Shown here one piece after another: positions 33,959 through 43,231 of a DNA stretch of 64,000 nt. Position 1 is the stretch's first letter. Every line of letters begins with the position of its first letter. The translations under genes and the position numbers were made by a program. Source of the stretch: Porphyrobacter sp. (GTDB taxonomy: Bacteria; Pseudomonadota; Alphaproteobacteria; Sphingomonadales; Sphingomonadaceae); contig JAPZRO010000005.1 of assembly GCA_027531395.1 (NCBI GenBank), forward strand, positions 40,579-104,578, in the 5' to 3' direction. The notes below the pieces were generated by a model, which saw only the letters and a program-made list of their open reading frames with translations, did no database searches and had not been told where the DNA came from.

Positions 33959-35260
33959 TTAGGCCGCCCCTTCCCGCGCCACTTCGCGCCAGCCGATGTC
34001 GCGGCGGCAGAAGCCGCTCGGGAAGCTGATCCGGTCGACCGCCGCATAGGCGTTCGCCTGCGCTTCGGTGACGCTGGCTCCGGTCGCCGTGACGGCCAGC
34101 ACCCGCCCGCCGTTGGCCACCAGCGCGCCGTCCGTGAGCGCGGTGCCGGCGTGGAAGATCTTGAGGTGACGCTGTTCTCTCGCGCCCGTCTGGTCACAGG
34201 CCGAAATGTCGATCGCGCCGCCTTTCGCGGGCGTGCCGGGGTAGCCGTTCGCGGCCATGATGACCGTCAGCGCAAAGACCGCCTCGAATTCGGGCGATTC
34301 CGCGTCCAGTTCATCGAGCTTGCCGGTGGCGCACAGCCACATGATGTTCGCCAGATCGTCGCGCAGCCGCATCATCAGCACCTGGCACTCCGGATCGCCG
34401 AAGCGGGCGTTGTATTCGATCAGCTTGGGGCCGTCCGTCGTCAGCATCAGCCCGGCGAAGAGCACGCCCTGATAGGGGTTCCCCTCCTCGCGCATGGTGC
34501 GCACGGTCGGCTCGATGATCTCGGCCATGACGCGGGCCTCCAGTTCCGGCGTCAGCACCGGCGCGGGGGAATAGGCGCCCATGCCGCCGGTGTTGGGGCC
34601 GGTATCCCCGTCGCCGACGCGCTTGTGATCCTGCGCAGAGCCGAAGGGGACGATGTGGCGTCCGTCAGTGAGGGCGAAGAAGCTTGCCTCCTCGCCCTCC
34701 ATGAACTCCTCGATCACCACCTGCGCGCCTGCGCCGCCGAAGGCCCCGCCGAACATGTCGGCGAGCGTATCCTCGGCCTCGGCAAGGCTCGCGGCGATCA
34801 CCACGCCCTTGCCCGCCGCGAGCCCATCGGCCTTGAGCACGTAAGGCGCGGCGAAGCGGGCGAGGGCGGCGCGGGCTTCCTCCAGCGAAGAGGTGCGCAC
34901 GTAGCCGGCGGTCGGGATGCCCGCGCGGGCGCAGAGGTCCTTGGTGAAGCCCTTGGAGCCTTCGAGCTGGGCAGCAGCCTGCGAGGGGCCGAACACCGGC
35001 ACGCCTGCGGCCCGCAGCGAATCCGACAGCCCGTCGACCAGCGGCGCCTCGGGCCCAACCACCACAAGATCGATGGCCTTGTCAGCGCAAAAGGCGATCA
35101 CCGCGCCGTGATCGGTCGCATCGAGCGCCACGCATTCCGCTTCTTCCGCGATGCCGGGATTTCCGGGGGCGGCGTAGAGCCTAGCGCAGCTCGGGGATTG
35201 CGCCAGCGCCCATGCCAGCGCATGTTCGCGGCCTCCCGAACCCAGAAGCAGGATATTCAT
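33959..35260 (-). CDS. purD: Phosphoribosylamine-glycine ligase
   Basis: 433 aa ATP-grasp enzyme, second step of purine synthesis. N-terminal [34 protein letters not shown]-grasp [33 protein letters not shown], and metal ligands in [13 protein letters not shown]. The ATG at 35260 shares two bases with the divergent xseA start, leaving no intergenic promoter space. The C-terminal end AREGAA is followed by a dispersed repeat. Confidence 0.98.
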   Translation of the reverse strand: MNILLLGSGGREHALAWALAQSPSCARLYAAPGNPGIAEEAECVALDATDHGAVIAFCADKAIDLVVVGPEAPLVDGLSDSLRAAGVPVFGPSQAAAQLEGSKGFTKDLCARAGIPTAGYVRTSSLEEARAALARFAAPYVLKADGLAAGKGVVIAASLAEAEDTLADMFGGAFGGAGAQVVIEEFMEGEEASFFALTDGRHIVPFGSAQDHKRVGDGDTGPNTGGMGAYSPAPVLTPELEARVMAEIIEPTVRTMREEGNPYQGVLFAGLMLTTDGPKLIEYNARFGDPECQVLMMRLRDDLANIMWLCATGKLDELDAESPEFEAVFALTVIMAANGYPGTPAKGGAIDISACDQTGAREQRHLKIFHAGTALTDGALVANGGRVLAVTATGASVTEAQANAYAAVDRISFPSGFCRRDIGWREVAREGAA

Positions 35261-36725
35261 GGCCCCTCCGCCCAACTCCGATAACGATGCCGGGCTGGTA
35301 GCGCGCGAAAGGCAGGGCGACAACGCCCAGCCGCTGACCATCAGCGAGATATCCGCGCTGCTCAAGCGCACGGTGGAGGACCGTTTCGGCTTCGTGCGCC
35401 TGCGCGGCGAGCTGTCGGGGGTGAAGCGGGCGGCCTCGGGCCATTTCTACTGCGCCCTGAAGGACGAGGGCGCGGTGATCGACGGGGTGATGTGGAAGGG
35501 CAACGCGGCCCGCCTCAACTTCCGCGCCGAGGACGGGCTGGAGGTGATCGCCACTGGCAAGCTGACGACCTATCCCGGGCGCTCGAAATACCAGATTGTG
35601 ATCGACAGCCTTGAACTGGCGGGCGAGGGCGCGCTGCTGGCGCTGCTGGAGAAGACCCGCGCAAGGCTGGCGGCAGAAGGCCTGTTCGATGCCGGGCGCA
35701 AGCGTGCCCTGCCGTTCCTGCCGAAGGTGATCGGGGTGGTGACCTCGCCCACCGGAGCGGTAATCCGCGACATTCTCCACCGGCTGGCGGACCGTTTTCC
35801 GAGCCACGTGCTGGTCTGGCCGGTTCTGGTGCAAGGGCAGGGCGCGGCGGAGCAGGTGGCAGCCGCCGTGCGCGGGTTCAGCGCCATCCAGCCCGGCGGA
35901 CCCGTCCCGCGCCCCGATGTGGTGATCGTCGCGCGCGGGGGCGGGTCGATCGAGGACCTGTGGAGCTTCAACGAGGAAGTCGTCGTCCGCGCCATCGCCG
36001 AATGCTCGATCCCCGTCATCTCCGCCGTCGGGCACGAGACCGACACCACGCTCGCCGATTTCGCCGCCGACCGCCGCGCGCCGACGCCCACCGCCGCTGC
36101 CGAAATGGCGGTGCCGGTGCGCGCCGATCTCGCCTTCACCCTGTCCGATCTCGGCACCCGCCAGCGCCGCGCGGTGTACCGCCCGGTCGAGTTGGGCCGC
36201 GAGCGGCTGGCGGCGCGTGCCCGCCTGCTACCGCGGCCCGAGAACCTGCTCGCACCCCAGACCCAGCGGCTCGATGACCTGTCCGAGCGCCTGCGCCGCG
36301 CGCTCGGCGACCGTTCGGCCAAGGGGCGCGAGCGGCTGGCGGGGGCGGCGGCGCGGCTGTCGCCCAGTCTCCTCACCCGTTCCGCCAGCGAGGCGCAGCG
36401 GCGGCTCGAGCGTGCGCGGCTGGTGCCGGCGCTGGTCGAGCGGCCCTTGCGCACAGGGGCTGACCGCCTCGCCGCGCTGACCCGCGTGATGAGCCAGCTC
36501 CACCCCGAAAAGCCGCTGGAGCGCGGCTATGCGATCATCCGCTCGGCCGAGGGCAAGGCGCTTACCACCCGCGCCGAGGCGGCGGGCGAGGCGCTGCTGA
36601 CGCTGCAATGGCGCGACGGGACGCTGGATGCCGTGCCCGCTGGCAGCCCCCCGCCGCCCGCCAGACCGCGCCCGGCCTCCGCGCCGAAACGCCCCGGGCC
36701 GCAACAAGATGATTTGTTCGGATAG
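35259..36725 (+). CDS. xseA: Exodeoxyribonuclease VII large subunit
   Basis: 488 aa. N-terminal OB fold: [54 protein letters not shown]. Then the catalytic core: [59 protein letters not shown], followed by long helices and RGYAIIRS. Degrades single-stranded DNA with XseB (not in the window). The only start codon before the OB fold is ATG 35259, which overlaps the purD ATG. C-terminal tail is Pro-rich. Confidence 0.97.
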   Translation: MAPPPNSDNDAGLVARERQGDNAQPLTISEISALLKRTVEDRFGFVRLRGELSGVKRAASGHFYCALKDEGAVIDGVMWKGNAARLNFRAEDGLEVIATGKLTTYPGRSKYQIVIDSLELAGEGALLALLEKTRARLAAEGLFDAGRKRALPFLPKVIGVVTSPTGAVIRDILHRLADRFPSHVLVWPVLVQGQGAAEQVAAAVRGFSAIQPGGPVPRPDVVIVARGGGSIEDLWSFNEEVVVRAIAECSIPVISAVGHETDTTLADFAADRRAPTPTAAAEMAVPVRADLAFTLSDLGTRQRRAVYRPVELGRERLAARARLLPRPENLLAPQTQRLDDLSERLRRALGDRSAKGRERLAGAAARLSPSLLTRSASEAQRRLERARLVPALVERPLRTGADRLAALTRVMSQLHPEKPLERGYAIIRSAEGKALTTRAEAAGEALLTLQWRDGTLDAVPAGSPPPPARPRPASAPKRPGPQQDDLFG

Positions 36726-36749
36726 CCGCTCGGTGCTATCGGGAGCGCC

Positions 36750-36959
36750 ATGCTGATGTCCTCCGCCGACAAGACCGCCAAGCTCTACTACGGCCCCTCC
36801 AGCTTCCGCGTGCTGCGCCCGGGCAGCCACGTGCTGTGCACGGTGACGGGCGAGGAGATCCCGCTCGCCGAACTGCGCTACTGGAGCGCCGAGCGGCAGG
36901 AGGCCTATGTCTCGTGCGAGGTCGCCACGCGCCGCTTGCTGGGTCTTGATCCCGCCTAG
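36750..36959 (+). CDS. DUF2093 domain protein
   Basis: 69 aa. Reads AKLYYGPSSFRVLRPGSHVLC, ITLAELRYWS-like PLAELRYWSAERQEAYV, the DUF2093 pattern seen in alphaproteobacteria, often next to xseA. Two cysteines might hold a metal or pair. Start ATG 36750 follows GGGAGC. Function unknown. Its TAG overlaps the next GTG start by one base. Confidence 0.88.
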   Translation: MLMSSADKTAKLYYGPSSFRVLRPGSHVLCTVTGEEIPLAELRYWSAERQEAYVSCEVATRRLLGLDPA

Positions 36960-37937
36960 GTGCGCGCACGGCATTTCCGCTGGCTGCTGCTGGTTGTCGT
37001 GGCTCTGGGCCTTGGCCCCGGCCTGTTCTGGCGCACCCCCACCGGCCTGCGCAGCGACGGCGCGGCGGTCAGCGTCACCCCGATTGCCGAGCGCGCCGGC
37101 GTTGCGGGCGAGCTGCCGCTGACCGGCGCATGGGAGCTCGGCTCGGAGCATGGCTGGTTCGGCGGCTTTTCGGCGCTGGTGGCAGACGGGCGCGGGCTGA
37201 TCGCCGGGAGCGACCGCGGCTGGCTGCTCGCCATCGACCTCGCCGGCCCCGCCCCGCGCGCCGTGCCCGAGAGCTTCCGCTTCGTCGGCCGCCGCGCCAA
37301 CCCGCGCGACGAGGTGCTCGATCTCGAATCGCTCGCGCGCGATCCTGCCGACGGCACGCTGTGGGCGGGGTTCGAGGGCTTCAACCAGATTGAGCGATTC
37401 GCGCCCGATGGCACCCGCGCCTTCCGCAGCCCGCCCGAAATGGCGCGCTGGAGCCACAATAGCGGCGTCGAGACGATGGAGCGGCTCGCCGACGGGCGCT
37501 TCGTGGCGATTGCCGAGGGGCCGGAGCGCGGCGGCAAGGCCCTGCACCGCGCGCTGCTGTTCGCGTGCGATCCGGTGGAGCCGCAGACGGCAACCGCCTT
37601 CCGCTTTGCCTCATGGCCCGGTTACGATCCGGTCGATGCCACCCAGCTCCCCGACGGGCGGGTGCTGATCCTGCTGCGGCGGGTCGAATATGCGATCCCT
37701 GCGCGCTTCGACACCGCCATCGCGATCGCCGATCCCGCCGCGATCCGTGCCGGCAAGCCGTGGCGGGGGCGAATCATCCAGCGCCTCAGCGGCGGGGTGT
37801 TCGCCGATAATTTCGAGGGAATCGCCTTCGTCCCCGATGCCAGCAATCCGTCACGCGGGGCCGTGTGGGTCATCGCCGACGACAATTTCTCGGCGTTCCA
37901 GAAGAGCGTGCTGGTGCGCTTCGACTGGGAAGGGTGA
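36960..37937 (+). CDS. Esterase-like phytase-domain exported protein
   Basis: 325 aa. GTG start directly after the DUF2093 gene. Signal peptide MRARHFRWLLLVVVALGL..., so periplasmic. The Phytase-like (PF13449) beta-propeller pattern: GFSALVADGRGLIAGSDRGWLLAIDL, DLESLARDPADGTLWAGFEGFNQIERF, NSGVETMERLADGRFVAIAEG, and NFEGIAFVPDA...WVIADDNFS. Propeller proteins of this type may hydrolyse esters; the substrate is unknown. Confidence 0.87.
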   Translation: MRARHFRWLLLVVVALGLGPGLFWRTPTGLRSDGAAVSVTPIAERAGVAGELPLTGAWELGSEHGWFGGFSALVADGRGLIAGSDRGWLLAIDLAGPAPRAVPESFRFVGRRANPRDEVLDLESLARDPADGTLWAGFEGFNQIERFAPDGTRAFRSPPEMARWSHNSGVETMERLADGRFVAIAEGPERGGKALHRALLFACDPVEPQTATAFRFASWPGYDPVDATQLPDGRVLILLRRVEYAIPARFDTAIAIADPAAIRAGKPWRGRIIQRLSGGVFADNFEGIAFVPDASNPSRGAVWVIADDNFSAFQKSVLVRFDWEG

Positions 37938-37951
37938 GATTGCCGCAAACG

Positions 37952-37979
37952 AAAAAGCGCCCGGGAAGCCCGAGCGCTT
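37952..37979 (-). terminator. rpmB terminator
   Basis: AAGCGCCCGGG (37955-37965) and CCCGAGCGCTT (37969-37979) pair with one wobble; on the minus strand five T follow (A at 37952-37956). Direction fits rpmB. Confidence 0.85.
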
Positions 37980-38013
37980 GATCGATTCGCTTCAGCCCCG
38001 AGGGGCGACGCGC

Positions 38014-38301
38014 TTAGGCTGCGGCGTTGGCCTTCACCAGCTCGCGCTTCACCTTCTGCGCGTTGGCCGAAAGCTTGTCGTCGCTGGTCTTGAGCAGCCA
38101 GTTGTCGAGCCCGCCATTGTGCTCCACCGAGCGCAGGCCGTGGGTCGACACGCGGAACTTGAAGCTGCGCTCCAGCTTCTCGCTCATCAGCGTGACGTTC
38201 TGCAGGTTGGGCAGGAACACGCGCTTGGTCTTGTTGTTGGCGTGGCTCACATTGTGGCCAACCTGGCGGCCCTTGCCGGTCAGTTCGCAGATGCGCGACA
38301 T
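38014..38301 (-). CDS. rpmB: 50S ribosomal protein L28
   Basis: 95 aa. [27 protein letters not shown] is the L28 start, with [10 protein letters not shown] and [21 protein letters not shown]. No zinc cysteines beyond one. Has its own promoter (38349-38377) and terminator, so it is a single-gene unit. Confidence 0.97.
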   Translation of the reverse strand: MSRICELTGKGRQVGHNVSHANNKTKRVFLPNLQNVTLMSEKLERSFKFRVSTHGLRSVEHNGGLDNWLLKTSDDKLSANAQKVKRELVKANAAA

Positions 38302-38348
38302 GGTGTGTCTCTTCTCGTAAAGTTCGGGTGTGATCCGGGAAAGCGGCG

Positions 38349-38377
38349 CGCATAACGGGGCAAGGCCGAATCGTCAA
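38349..38377 (-). promoter_or_regulatory. Predicted rpmB promoter
   Basis: Minus strand: TTGACG (38372-38377), 17-base spacer, TATGCG (38349-38354). Forty-eight bases separate the -10 box from the ATG at 38301. Good match to alphaproteobacterial housekeeping promoters. Confidence 0.6.
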
Positions 38378-38418
38378 GCAAGTTGCGCGGGCCTCGCGCC
38401 CCGGCTAGCCCGGCGCAC

Positions 38419-38874
38419 ATGACCCACTGGCCGCTCCCCCTGCCGATGCAACGCGCGCTCGACGCTGCGCGGGCGGCGGCTGCAGCCGGCGAAGTGCCGA
38501 TCGGCGCGGTGATCGTCAAGGACGGAGAGGTGATCGCCGCGGCGCACAACGCCCCGCGTACGGATCACGACCCCACCGCCCACGCCGAGATTCTGGCGAT
38601 TCGCGCGGCGGCACGGGCGCTGGGCGACGAGCGCCTGACCGGCTGCGAGCTGTGGGTGACACTCGAGCCCTGCGCGATGTGCGCGGGCGCGATCGCCCAT
38701 GCCCGCATCGCCCGGCTCTATTACGCCGCGAGCGATCCCAAGGGCGGCGCGGTGGAACACGGCGCGCGGGTGTTCGAGCAGGAACAGTGCCTCCACCGTC
38801 CCGAGGTCTATTCCGGCATGGGCGAGGCCGAGGCGGCGGACTTGCTCAAGGGGTTCTTCAGGGAGCGGCGCTGA
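38419..38874 (+). CDS. tadA: tRNA-specific adenosine deaminase
   Basis: 151 aa zinc deaminase making inosine at tRNA-Arg position 34. Zinc/catalytic motifs HAEILAIR and EPCAMCAGAIAHARI are intact; EVPIGAVIVKDGEVI and NAPRTDHDPTAHAE match TadA, and the C terminus ends LLKGFFRERR. ATG 38419 chosen by family; 38383 is open but unsupported. Confidence 0.93.
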   Translation: MTHWPLPLPMQRALDAARAAAAAGEVPIGAVIVKDGEVIAAAHNAPRTDHDPTAHAEILAIRAAARALGDERLTGCELWVTLEPCAMCAGAIAHARIARLYYAASDPKGGAVEHGARVFEQEQCLHRPEVYSGMGEAEAADLLKGFFRERR

Positions 38875-38885
38875 CGAGCGGCCCC

Positions 38886-39242
38886 TTAATCGACAAGACG
38901 CGTCTGCCGGGCACGGAGTGCGATCACCACCGGCACCAAATTGACCAGCACACCCACCGACAGGCCCAGCCATGTCGGCCCAAGGTTGATGTTCGCTACC
39001 ATCAGCACGATCCACCAGCCCGACCGGCCATTTTCGCGCAGCTCGTAGAAAGTGGCTACACAGGCCAGCAGGTAGGGCGGAAAACCGAGGAACATCAGCC
39101 ATAGCGGCAGTTCCAGCAGGTAGACCACGACAACGCAGGCATAGGTGAAGGCAATCAGCGCGGGCACCCGCACGGCGAAGCGGCTCTGCGCCCAGTGCGG
39201 CAAGGTGGCCTCAAGGCCGGGCGAGCGATCCGAATAAGCCAT
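38886..39242 (-). CDS. Membrane protein, DUF805-like
   Basis: 118 aa with three hydrophobic segments (about 29-48, 50-65, 76-110). The text ENGRSGWWIVLMVANINLGP recalls the GRSGWW motif of DUF805 proteins, but the rest is short for that family. Function unknown. Convergent with tadA, 11 bases apart. Confidence 0.6.
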   Translation of the reverse strand: MAYSDRSPGLEATLPHWAQSRFAVRVPALIAFTYACVVVVYLLELPLWLMFLGFPPYLLACVATFYELRENGRSGWWIVLMVANINLGPTWLGLSVGVLVNLVPVVIALRARQTRLVD

Positions 39243-39274
39243 TGAAGGCGAATAACACTTCGGGCGCTTGCCGC

Positions 39275-39649
39275 CTAGCCATTGCCGAGCACCCAGGCGC
39301 GCGCAGCCTCGCTCTCCCCGGCATCATAGACCGCGTAGGTGACGCCCGGCAGCAGCGCGCTTTCGATCCGCGATGCGGCGCGCATCCATGCCTCGTCGGA
39401 CACCACGGCAATCCGGCCGAGCCGCCAGACCCACCGCATCAGCGGCACGATATTGGCCAGTTCCAGCGTGATCGCGGAGAGCGGCGGCATGCTGGCCATC
39501 GCGGTGAAGTCGAACAGGACATTGCCGCCCTCTTCGGCGGCGTCCCGCGCCTTCACGAAGTCGATAAAGGCGGCGAGGTCGTCGCGGGTGACTTCGCCGT
39601 AGATCACGATGCGGTGGGCTGTGGGCGATAGGCGTTCGATGTCGATCAT
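39275..39649 (-). CDS. SpoIIAA-like STAS domain protein
   Basis: 124 aa. Pattern of PF11964: RIVIYGEVTRDDLAAF near the start, VLFDFTAMASMPPLSAI mid-way, GRIAVVSDEAWMRAASR and ARAWVLG at the end. Single-domain cytoplasmic protein; the family may bind lipids or act in protein interaction. No kinase or phosphatase partner is adjacent. Confidence 0.8.
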   Translation of the reverse strand: MIDIERLSPTAHRIVIYGEVTRDDLAAFIDFVKARDAAEEGGNVLFDFTAMASMPPLSAITLELANIVPLMRWVWRLGRIAVVSDEAWMRAASRIESALLPGVTYAVYDAGESEAARAWVLGNG

Positions 39650-39722
39650 GAGCTGTCCTCCCGACCCGGCGGTGCGATCATACGCCTGTCGGGAGGCAAG
39701 AGCCAGTGCGGCCTGCGCGGCG

Positions 39723-40508
39723 CTACCCCTGCCCCCGCCCGCGCTCCTGCACGGCGGCGCGGCGGGCTTCGACTTCTTCCGGAGCCACGGCCGAGTTGGC
39801 GGCGCTCGAACGCTCCGCCTCGAGCGTCAGCCCCTCGCCGAAGGTCCGCGCATAGCCATCGTCGATCAGGCGCTTGTAGAGGCCGAGGAAGGCGGGATCG
39901 ATCCCCGCCATGTCGCCCGCCAGCTTGCGCGCCAGCGGCAGGAGTTCGTCGGGCGCGACCACGTGGTTCACCAGCCCCCAGCTGTGCGCGGTGGCGGCGT
40001 CCAGGAAATTGCCGGTGAAGGCGAGTTCCTTGGCGCGACTGATCCCGATCATGCGCGAAAGCTTCTGCGACAGCCCCCAGCCCGGCACGATCCCGACCCG
40101 CGCGTGGGTGTCGGCGAAGCGGGCGTTGGTGCTGGCGATCAGCACGTCGCAGGCGAGCGCGACTTCGAAGCCGCCGGTGATCGCCACGCCATTGATGGCG
40201 CCGATCACGGGCTTCCTGCACAGCTCGATGGCTTTCACCGGATTGTCCGCCGGGTCGGTGGCATTGGCGCTGCCGAGCGCGCCTTCCTCGCTGCCGAGTT
40301 CCTTGAGATCGAGCCCTGCGGTGAAGGCCCGCTCGCCCGCGCCGGTGAGGATCACCGCGCGCACGGTGTCGTCCGCGTCCACCGCGCGCATCACTTCGGC
40401 GAGGCGTTTGCGAAGGGCGCGGTTCAGCGCGTTCATCGCCTGCGGGCGGTTCAGGGTGACGGTGGCAATGCCGTCAGCCACCTCGCACAGGATCACGTCG
40501 TCAGACAT
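39723..40508 (-). CDS. Enoyl-CoA hydratase/isomerase family protein
   Basis: 261 aa crotonase fold. Oxyanion-hole motifs: AGERAFTAGLDLKELG (first) and GVAITGGFEVALACDVLIAS (second), with a catalytic Glu candidate in VGIVPGWGLSQKLSRMIG region. Likely hydrates short or medium enoyl-CoA in beta-oxidation; the exact substrate is open. ATG 40508 overlaps the ung stop (TGATG); a GTG one codon upstream is possible. Confidence 0.9.
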   Translation of the reverse strand: MSDDVILCEVADGIATVTLNRPQAMNALNRALRKRLAEVMRAVDADDTVRAVILTGAGERAFTAGLDLKELGSEEGALGSANATDPADNPVKAIELCRKPVIGAINGVAITGGFEVALACDVLIASTNARFADTHARVGIVPGWGLSQKLSRMIGISRAKELAFTGNFLDAATAHSWGLVNHVVAPDELLPLARKLAGDMAGIDPAFLGLYKRLIDDGYARTFGEGLTLEAERSSAANSAVAPEEVEARRAAVQERGRGQG

Positions 40509-41191
40509 CACAAACTCCAGTCGATGGCGCCGCGCCCGTTGGCCTCGAGGAAGGCATTGGCGCGGCTGAACGGGCGCGAGCCGAAAAAGCCGTTATGCGC
40601 CGATAGCGGGCTGGGGTGGGCCGAGGCCACTATCAGATGGTGCGAGGCGCGCCCCAGCGCCGGCACCCGGCTGGCCTTTTTCTTCGCGTGGCTGCCCCAC
40701 AGGATGAACACGGTCGGCACATCGCGCTCCGCCACGGCGGCGACCGCGGCGTCGGTGATCGCGTCCCACCCGCGCCCGGCGTGGCTGCCCGCCTGCCCCG
40801 CCTCGACGGTCAGCGTGTTGTTGAGCAGCAGCACGCCCTGCCGCGCCCATTTCGAGAGATCGCCGGTGACGGGACGCGGCAGGCCGAGATCGGCCTCCAG
40901 CTCCTTGTAGATGTTCACGAGGCTCGGCGGCGGGCGCACGCCGTGCTGGACCGAGAAGGCCAGGCCATGCGCCTGCCCCGGGCCGTGATAGGGGTCCTGC
41001 CCGAGGATCACGCAGCGCACCGCGTCCAGCGGGGTCAGCGCGAGCGCGGCGAGGCGTTGGCCGCGCGGGGGATAGACCACCTTGCCCGCGCTTTCCTCCG
41101 CCTTGAGCCACCCGCCGAGCCGCCGCGCCTCGGGGCTCGCCAGCGCAGGTTTGAGCGCGCTCCGCCAGCTTTCGGGGATGGTGTCGGTCAC
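40508..41191 (-). CDS. ung: Uracil-DNA glycosylase
   Basis: 227 aa family 1 UDG, removes uracil from DNA. Catalytic motif GQDPYHGPGQAHGLAFSV with Asp and His, LLNNTLTVEAGQAGSH, and the DNA-intercalation loop HPSPLSAHNGFFG. GTG at 41191 has GGAG seven bases before it and gives the normal length. The longer upstream open frame is a shadow of the exonuclease and lptC genes on the other strand. Confidence 0.96.
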   Translation of the reverse strand: MTDTIPESWRSALKPALASPEARRLGGWLKAEESAGKVVYPPRGQRLAALALTPLDAVRCVILGQDPYHGPGQAHGLAFSVQHGVRPPPSLVNIYKELEADLGLPRPVTGDLSKWARQGVLLLNNTLTVEAGQAGSHAGRGWDAITDAAVAAVAERDVPTVFILWGSHAKKKASRVPALGRASHHLIVASAHPSPLSAHNGFFGSRPFSRANAFLEANGRGAIDWSL

Positions 41192-41335
41192 GAGAGGCTC
41201 CGTGAGTGGCGAGCGCAGCCGGGACGTGTCGCCTGATCTGCCCCGACTGCGCTCTGCCGCAAGGCCTAGGTCACCCGCGCCCCATGCGCCACTGGCCCCT
41301 TCCCCTCTTTCCCCAATCGGCGTAGGGCGGCAGGC

Positions 41336-41956
41336 ATGGCTGTGCATTTTCACGAGGAAGACCTGCCCCCCGGCGTGCTTGCCGGGACCGGCGCGATTGC
41401 GATCGACACCGAGACGATGGGGCTCATCACCCCGCGCGACAGGCTGTGCGTGGTGCAGCTGTCCGATGGTTCGGGCCACGAGCATCTGGTGCGCTTCGGC
41501 CCCGGCAGCAGCTATGATGCGCCCAACCTCAAGGCGCTGCTGGCCGACAATTCGCGGCTGAAGCTCTACCACTTCGCGCGCTTCGATCTGGCGGCGCTGT
41601 ATCACTATCTCGGCGTGATGGCCGGGCCGGTGTTCTGCACCAAGATCGCCAGCCGCCTGACCCGCACCTATACCGATCGCCACGGCCTCAAGAACCTGGT
41701 CGAGGAACTGCTCGGCGAAAGCCTGTCGAAGCAGCAGCAGTCCTCCGACTGGGGCGGGCCGGTGCTGTCGGATGCGCAGCGCGAATATGCGGCGAGCGAC
41801 GTGCGCTATCTCCACCGCTTGCAGGCCGAGCTGACGCTGCGGCTCGAACGCGAGGGGCGGATGCATCTGGCGCAGGCGTGCTTCGATTTCCTGCCCACCC
41901 GCGCGCTGCTCGATCTCGCCGGCTGGCCCGAAGCCGATATCTTCGCTCACGCCTGA
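41336..41956 (+). CDS. rnd: RNase D-like 3'-5' exonuclease
   Basis: 206 aa DEDDy exonuclease domain only, without the HRDC domains of full RNase D. Motifs: AIDTETMGL (DxE), YHFARFDLAALYHYLG (second Asp), and YAASDVRYLHRL (Tyr-x3-Asp). This short form is standard in alphaproteobacteria. Precedes lptC by 15 bases in the same direction, a common arrangement near LPS-transport genes. Confidence 0.92.
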   Translation: MAVHFHEEDLPPGVLAGTGAIAIDTETMGLITPRDRLCVVQLSDGSGHEHLVRFGPGSSYDAPNLKALLADNSRLKLYHFARFDLAALYHYLGVMAGPVFCTKIASRLTRTYTDRHGLKNLVEELLGESLSKQQQSSDWGGPVLSDAQREYAASDVRYLHRLQAELTLRLEREGRMHLAQACFDFLPTRALLDLAGWPEADIFAHA

Positions 41957-41971
41957 TCGCACACCGCGGCC

Positions 41972-42640
41972 ATGGTCAGCAGCCATATCCAGACCGAGAC
42001 CAGCGAGGCCCGCGCCCTCAGGGGCCGGCGGCAGCATTTCGCGGCGCCCGGCGGATCGCATGACCGGCTGGTGGCCTTCCTCGCCCGCGCCCTGCCGATG
42101 GCGGTGGGGATCGTCGCGGCGCTGATGGTGATTACCCCCTTGAGCCCGCGCGGCGAGGTGAGCTTCCTGCTCGATCGCAACAAGGTCGCGCTGATCGACG
42201 AGCGCCTGTCGGTCGACAACGCGATGTATCGCGGGCGCGACAATCAGGGCCGCCCCTTCTCGCTGATGGCGGGCGAGGCGGTGCAGCGCTCCAGCGCCGA
42301 GGGGCTGGTGCGGATGCAGGATCTGGTTGCGCAGATGGTGCTGTCCGATGGCCCCGCGCGCCTCAGCGCCGGGGGCGGCACCTATGATATCGATGCCGAA
42401 ACCGTCGCGGTCGACGGCCCGGTGCGCCTGACCGCGAGCGATGGCTACGCGATGGTCGCGCGCGGGGTTTCGGTCGACCTCAAGGCCAAGCTGATGCGCG
42501 GTGACGAGGGCGTATCGGGCGAGGTTCCGGCCGGCACCTTCTCCGCCGACACGATCCGCGCCGACCTTGGCGCGCGCACGCTGACGCTGGATGGCAATGC
42601 GCGTCTTACCATGATCCCTGGCAAGTTGAGGATGCCGTGA
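41972..42640 (+). CDS. lptC: LPS export protein LptC
   Basis: 222 aa. Single N-terminal membrane helix (about 40-60, RALPMAVGIVAALMVITPL) and a periplasmic beta-jellyroll with repeats such as SFLLDRNKV, RPFSLMAGEAVQR and LTLDGNARLTMIPGKLRMP. Joins the LptB2FG transporter to LptA. Its TGA overlaps the lptA start by four bases. Confidence 0.88.
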   Translation: MVSSHIQTETSEARALRGRRQHFAAPGGSHDRLVAFLARALPMAVGIVAALMVITPLSPRGEVSFLLDRNKVALIDERLSVDNAMYRGRDNQGRPFSLMAGEAVQRSSAEGLVRMQDLVAQMVLSDGPARLSAGGGTYDIDAETVAVDGPVRLTASDGYAMVARGVSVDLKAKLMRGDEGVSGEVPAGTFSADTIRADLGARTLTLDGNARLTMIPGKLRMP

Positions 42641-43218
42641 TGACTGACACCACTCCCCGCAGCCCTTGGCACCGTATCGCGCTGGTCTGGGGCATGGGCG
42701 GCTTCGCCCTCACCACCGCGCTGGCGGGCGGCATGGCACTCAGCGCGCAGGGCATCGCCAGCCACGATTCCTCCGCGCCGGTCAATTACGCCGCCGACCG
42801 GATCGAGCTTCAGGACCGCGAGAACCGCGTGATCCTGTCGGGCAATGTGGTGATCGAGCAGGCGGGCCTTACGGTTCGCTCGGCCCGCACGCTGGTCAAT
42901 TTTACCGATACCGGATCGCTCAGCATCCAGCGCATCACCGCCACCGGCGGGGTCGAGGTCACGCGCGGTGACGAGCGCGCGAGCGGCGACAACGCGATCT
43001 ACGATTTCAACCGCCGGATCATCACCATGGCCGGCAATGTCCGCCTGCGCCGCGGGAGCGACACGCTCAATGGCGGGCGGCTGGTGATCGACCTCGAGAC
43101 CGGGTTGTCGAGCGTCGATGGCAGCGCGGCAGGCAGCGCCGGCGGCACCGCTGCCAGCGCCTCGGGCAAGGGCCGGGTGACGGGCAGCTTCACTGTCCCC
43201 CAGCGCGACAAGAAGTAA
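42637..43218 (+). CDS. lptA: LPS transport protein LptA (OstA-like)
   Basis: 193 aa. Signal peptide ending near GGMALSAQG, then OstA domain beta-strands: VNYAADRIELQDRENRVILSGNV, SARTLVNFTD, GDNAIYDFNRRIITMAGNVRLRRGSD. Forms the periplasmic LPS bridge. The tail is Gly/Ser/Ala-rich. The next gene is on the other strand, so the usual lptB follower is absent here. Confidence 0.92.
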   Translation: MMTDTTPRSPWHRIALVWGMGGFALTTALAGGMALSAQGIASHDSSAPVNYAADRIELQDRENRVILSGNVVIEQAGLTVRSARTLVNFTDTGSLSIQRITATGGVEVTRGDERASGDNAIYDFNRRIITMAGNVRLRRGSDTLNGGRLVIDLETGLSSVDGSAAGSAGGTAASASGKGRVTGSFTVPQRDKK

Positions 43219-43231
43219 CCGGAGAAACGCT

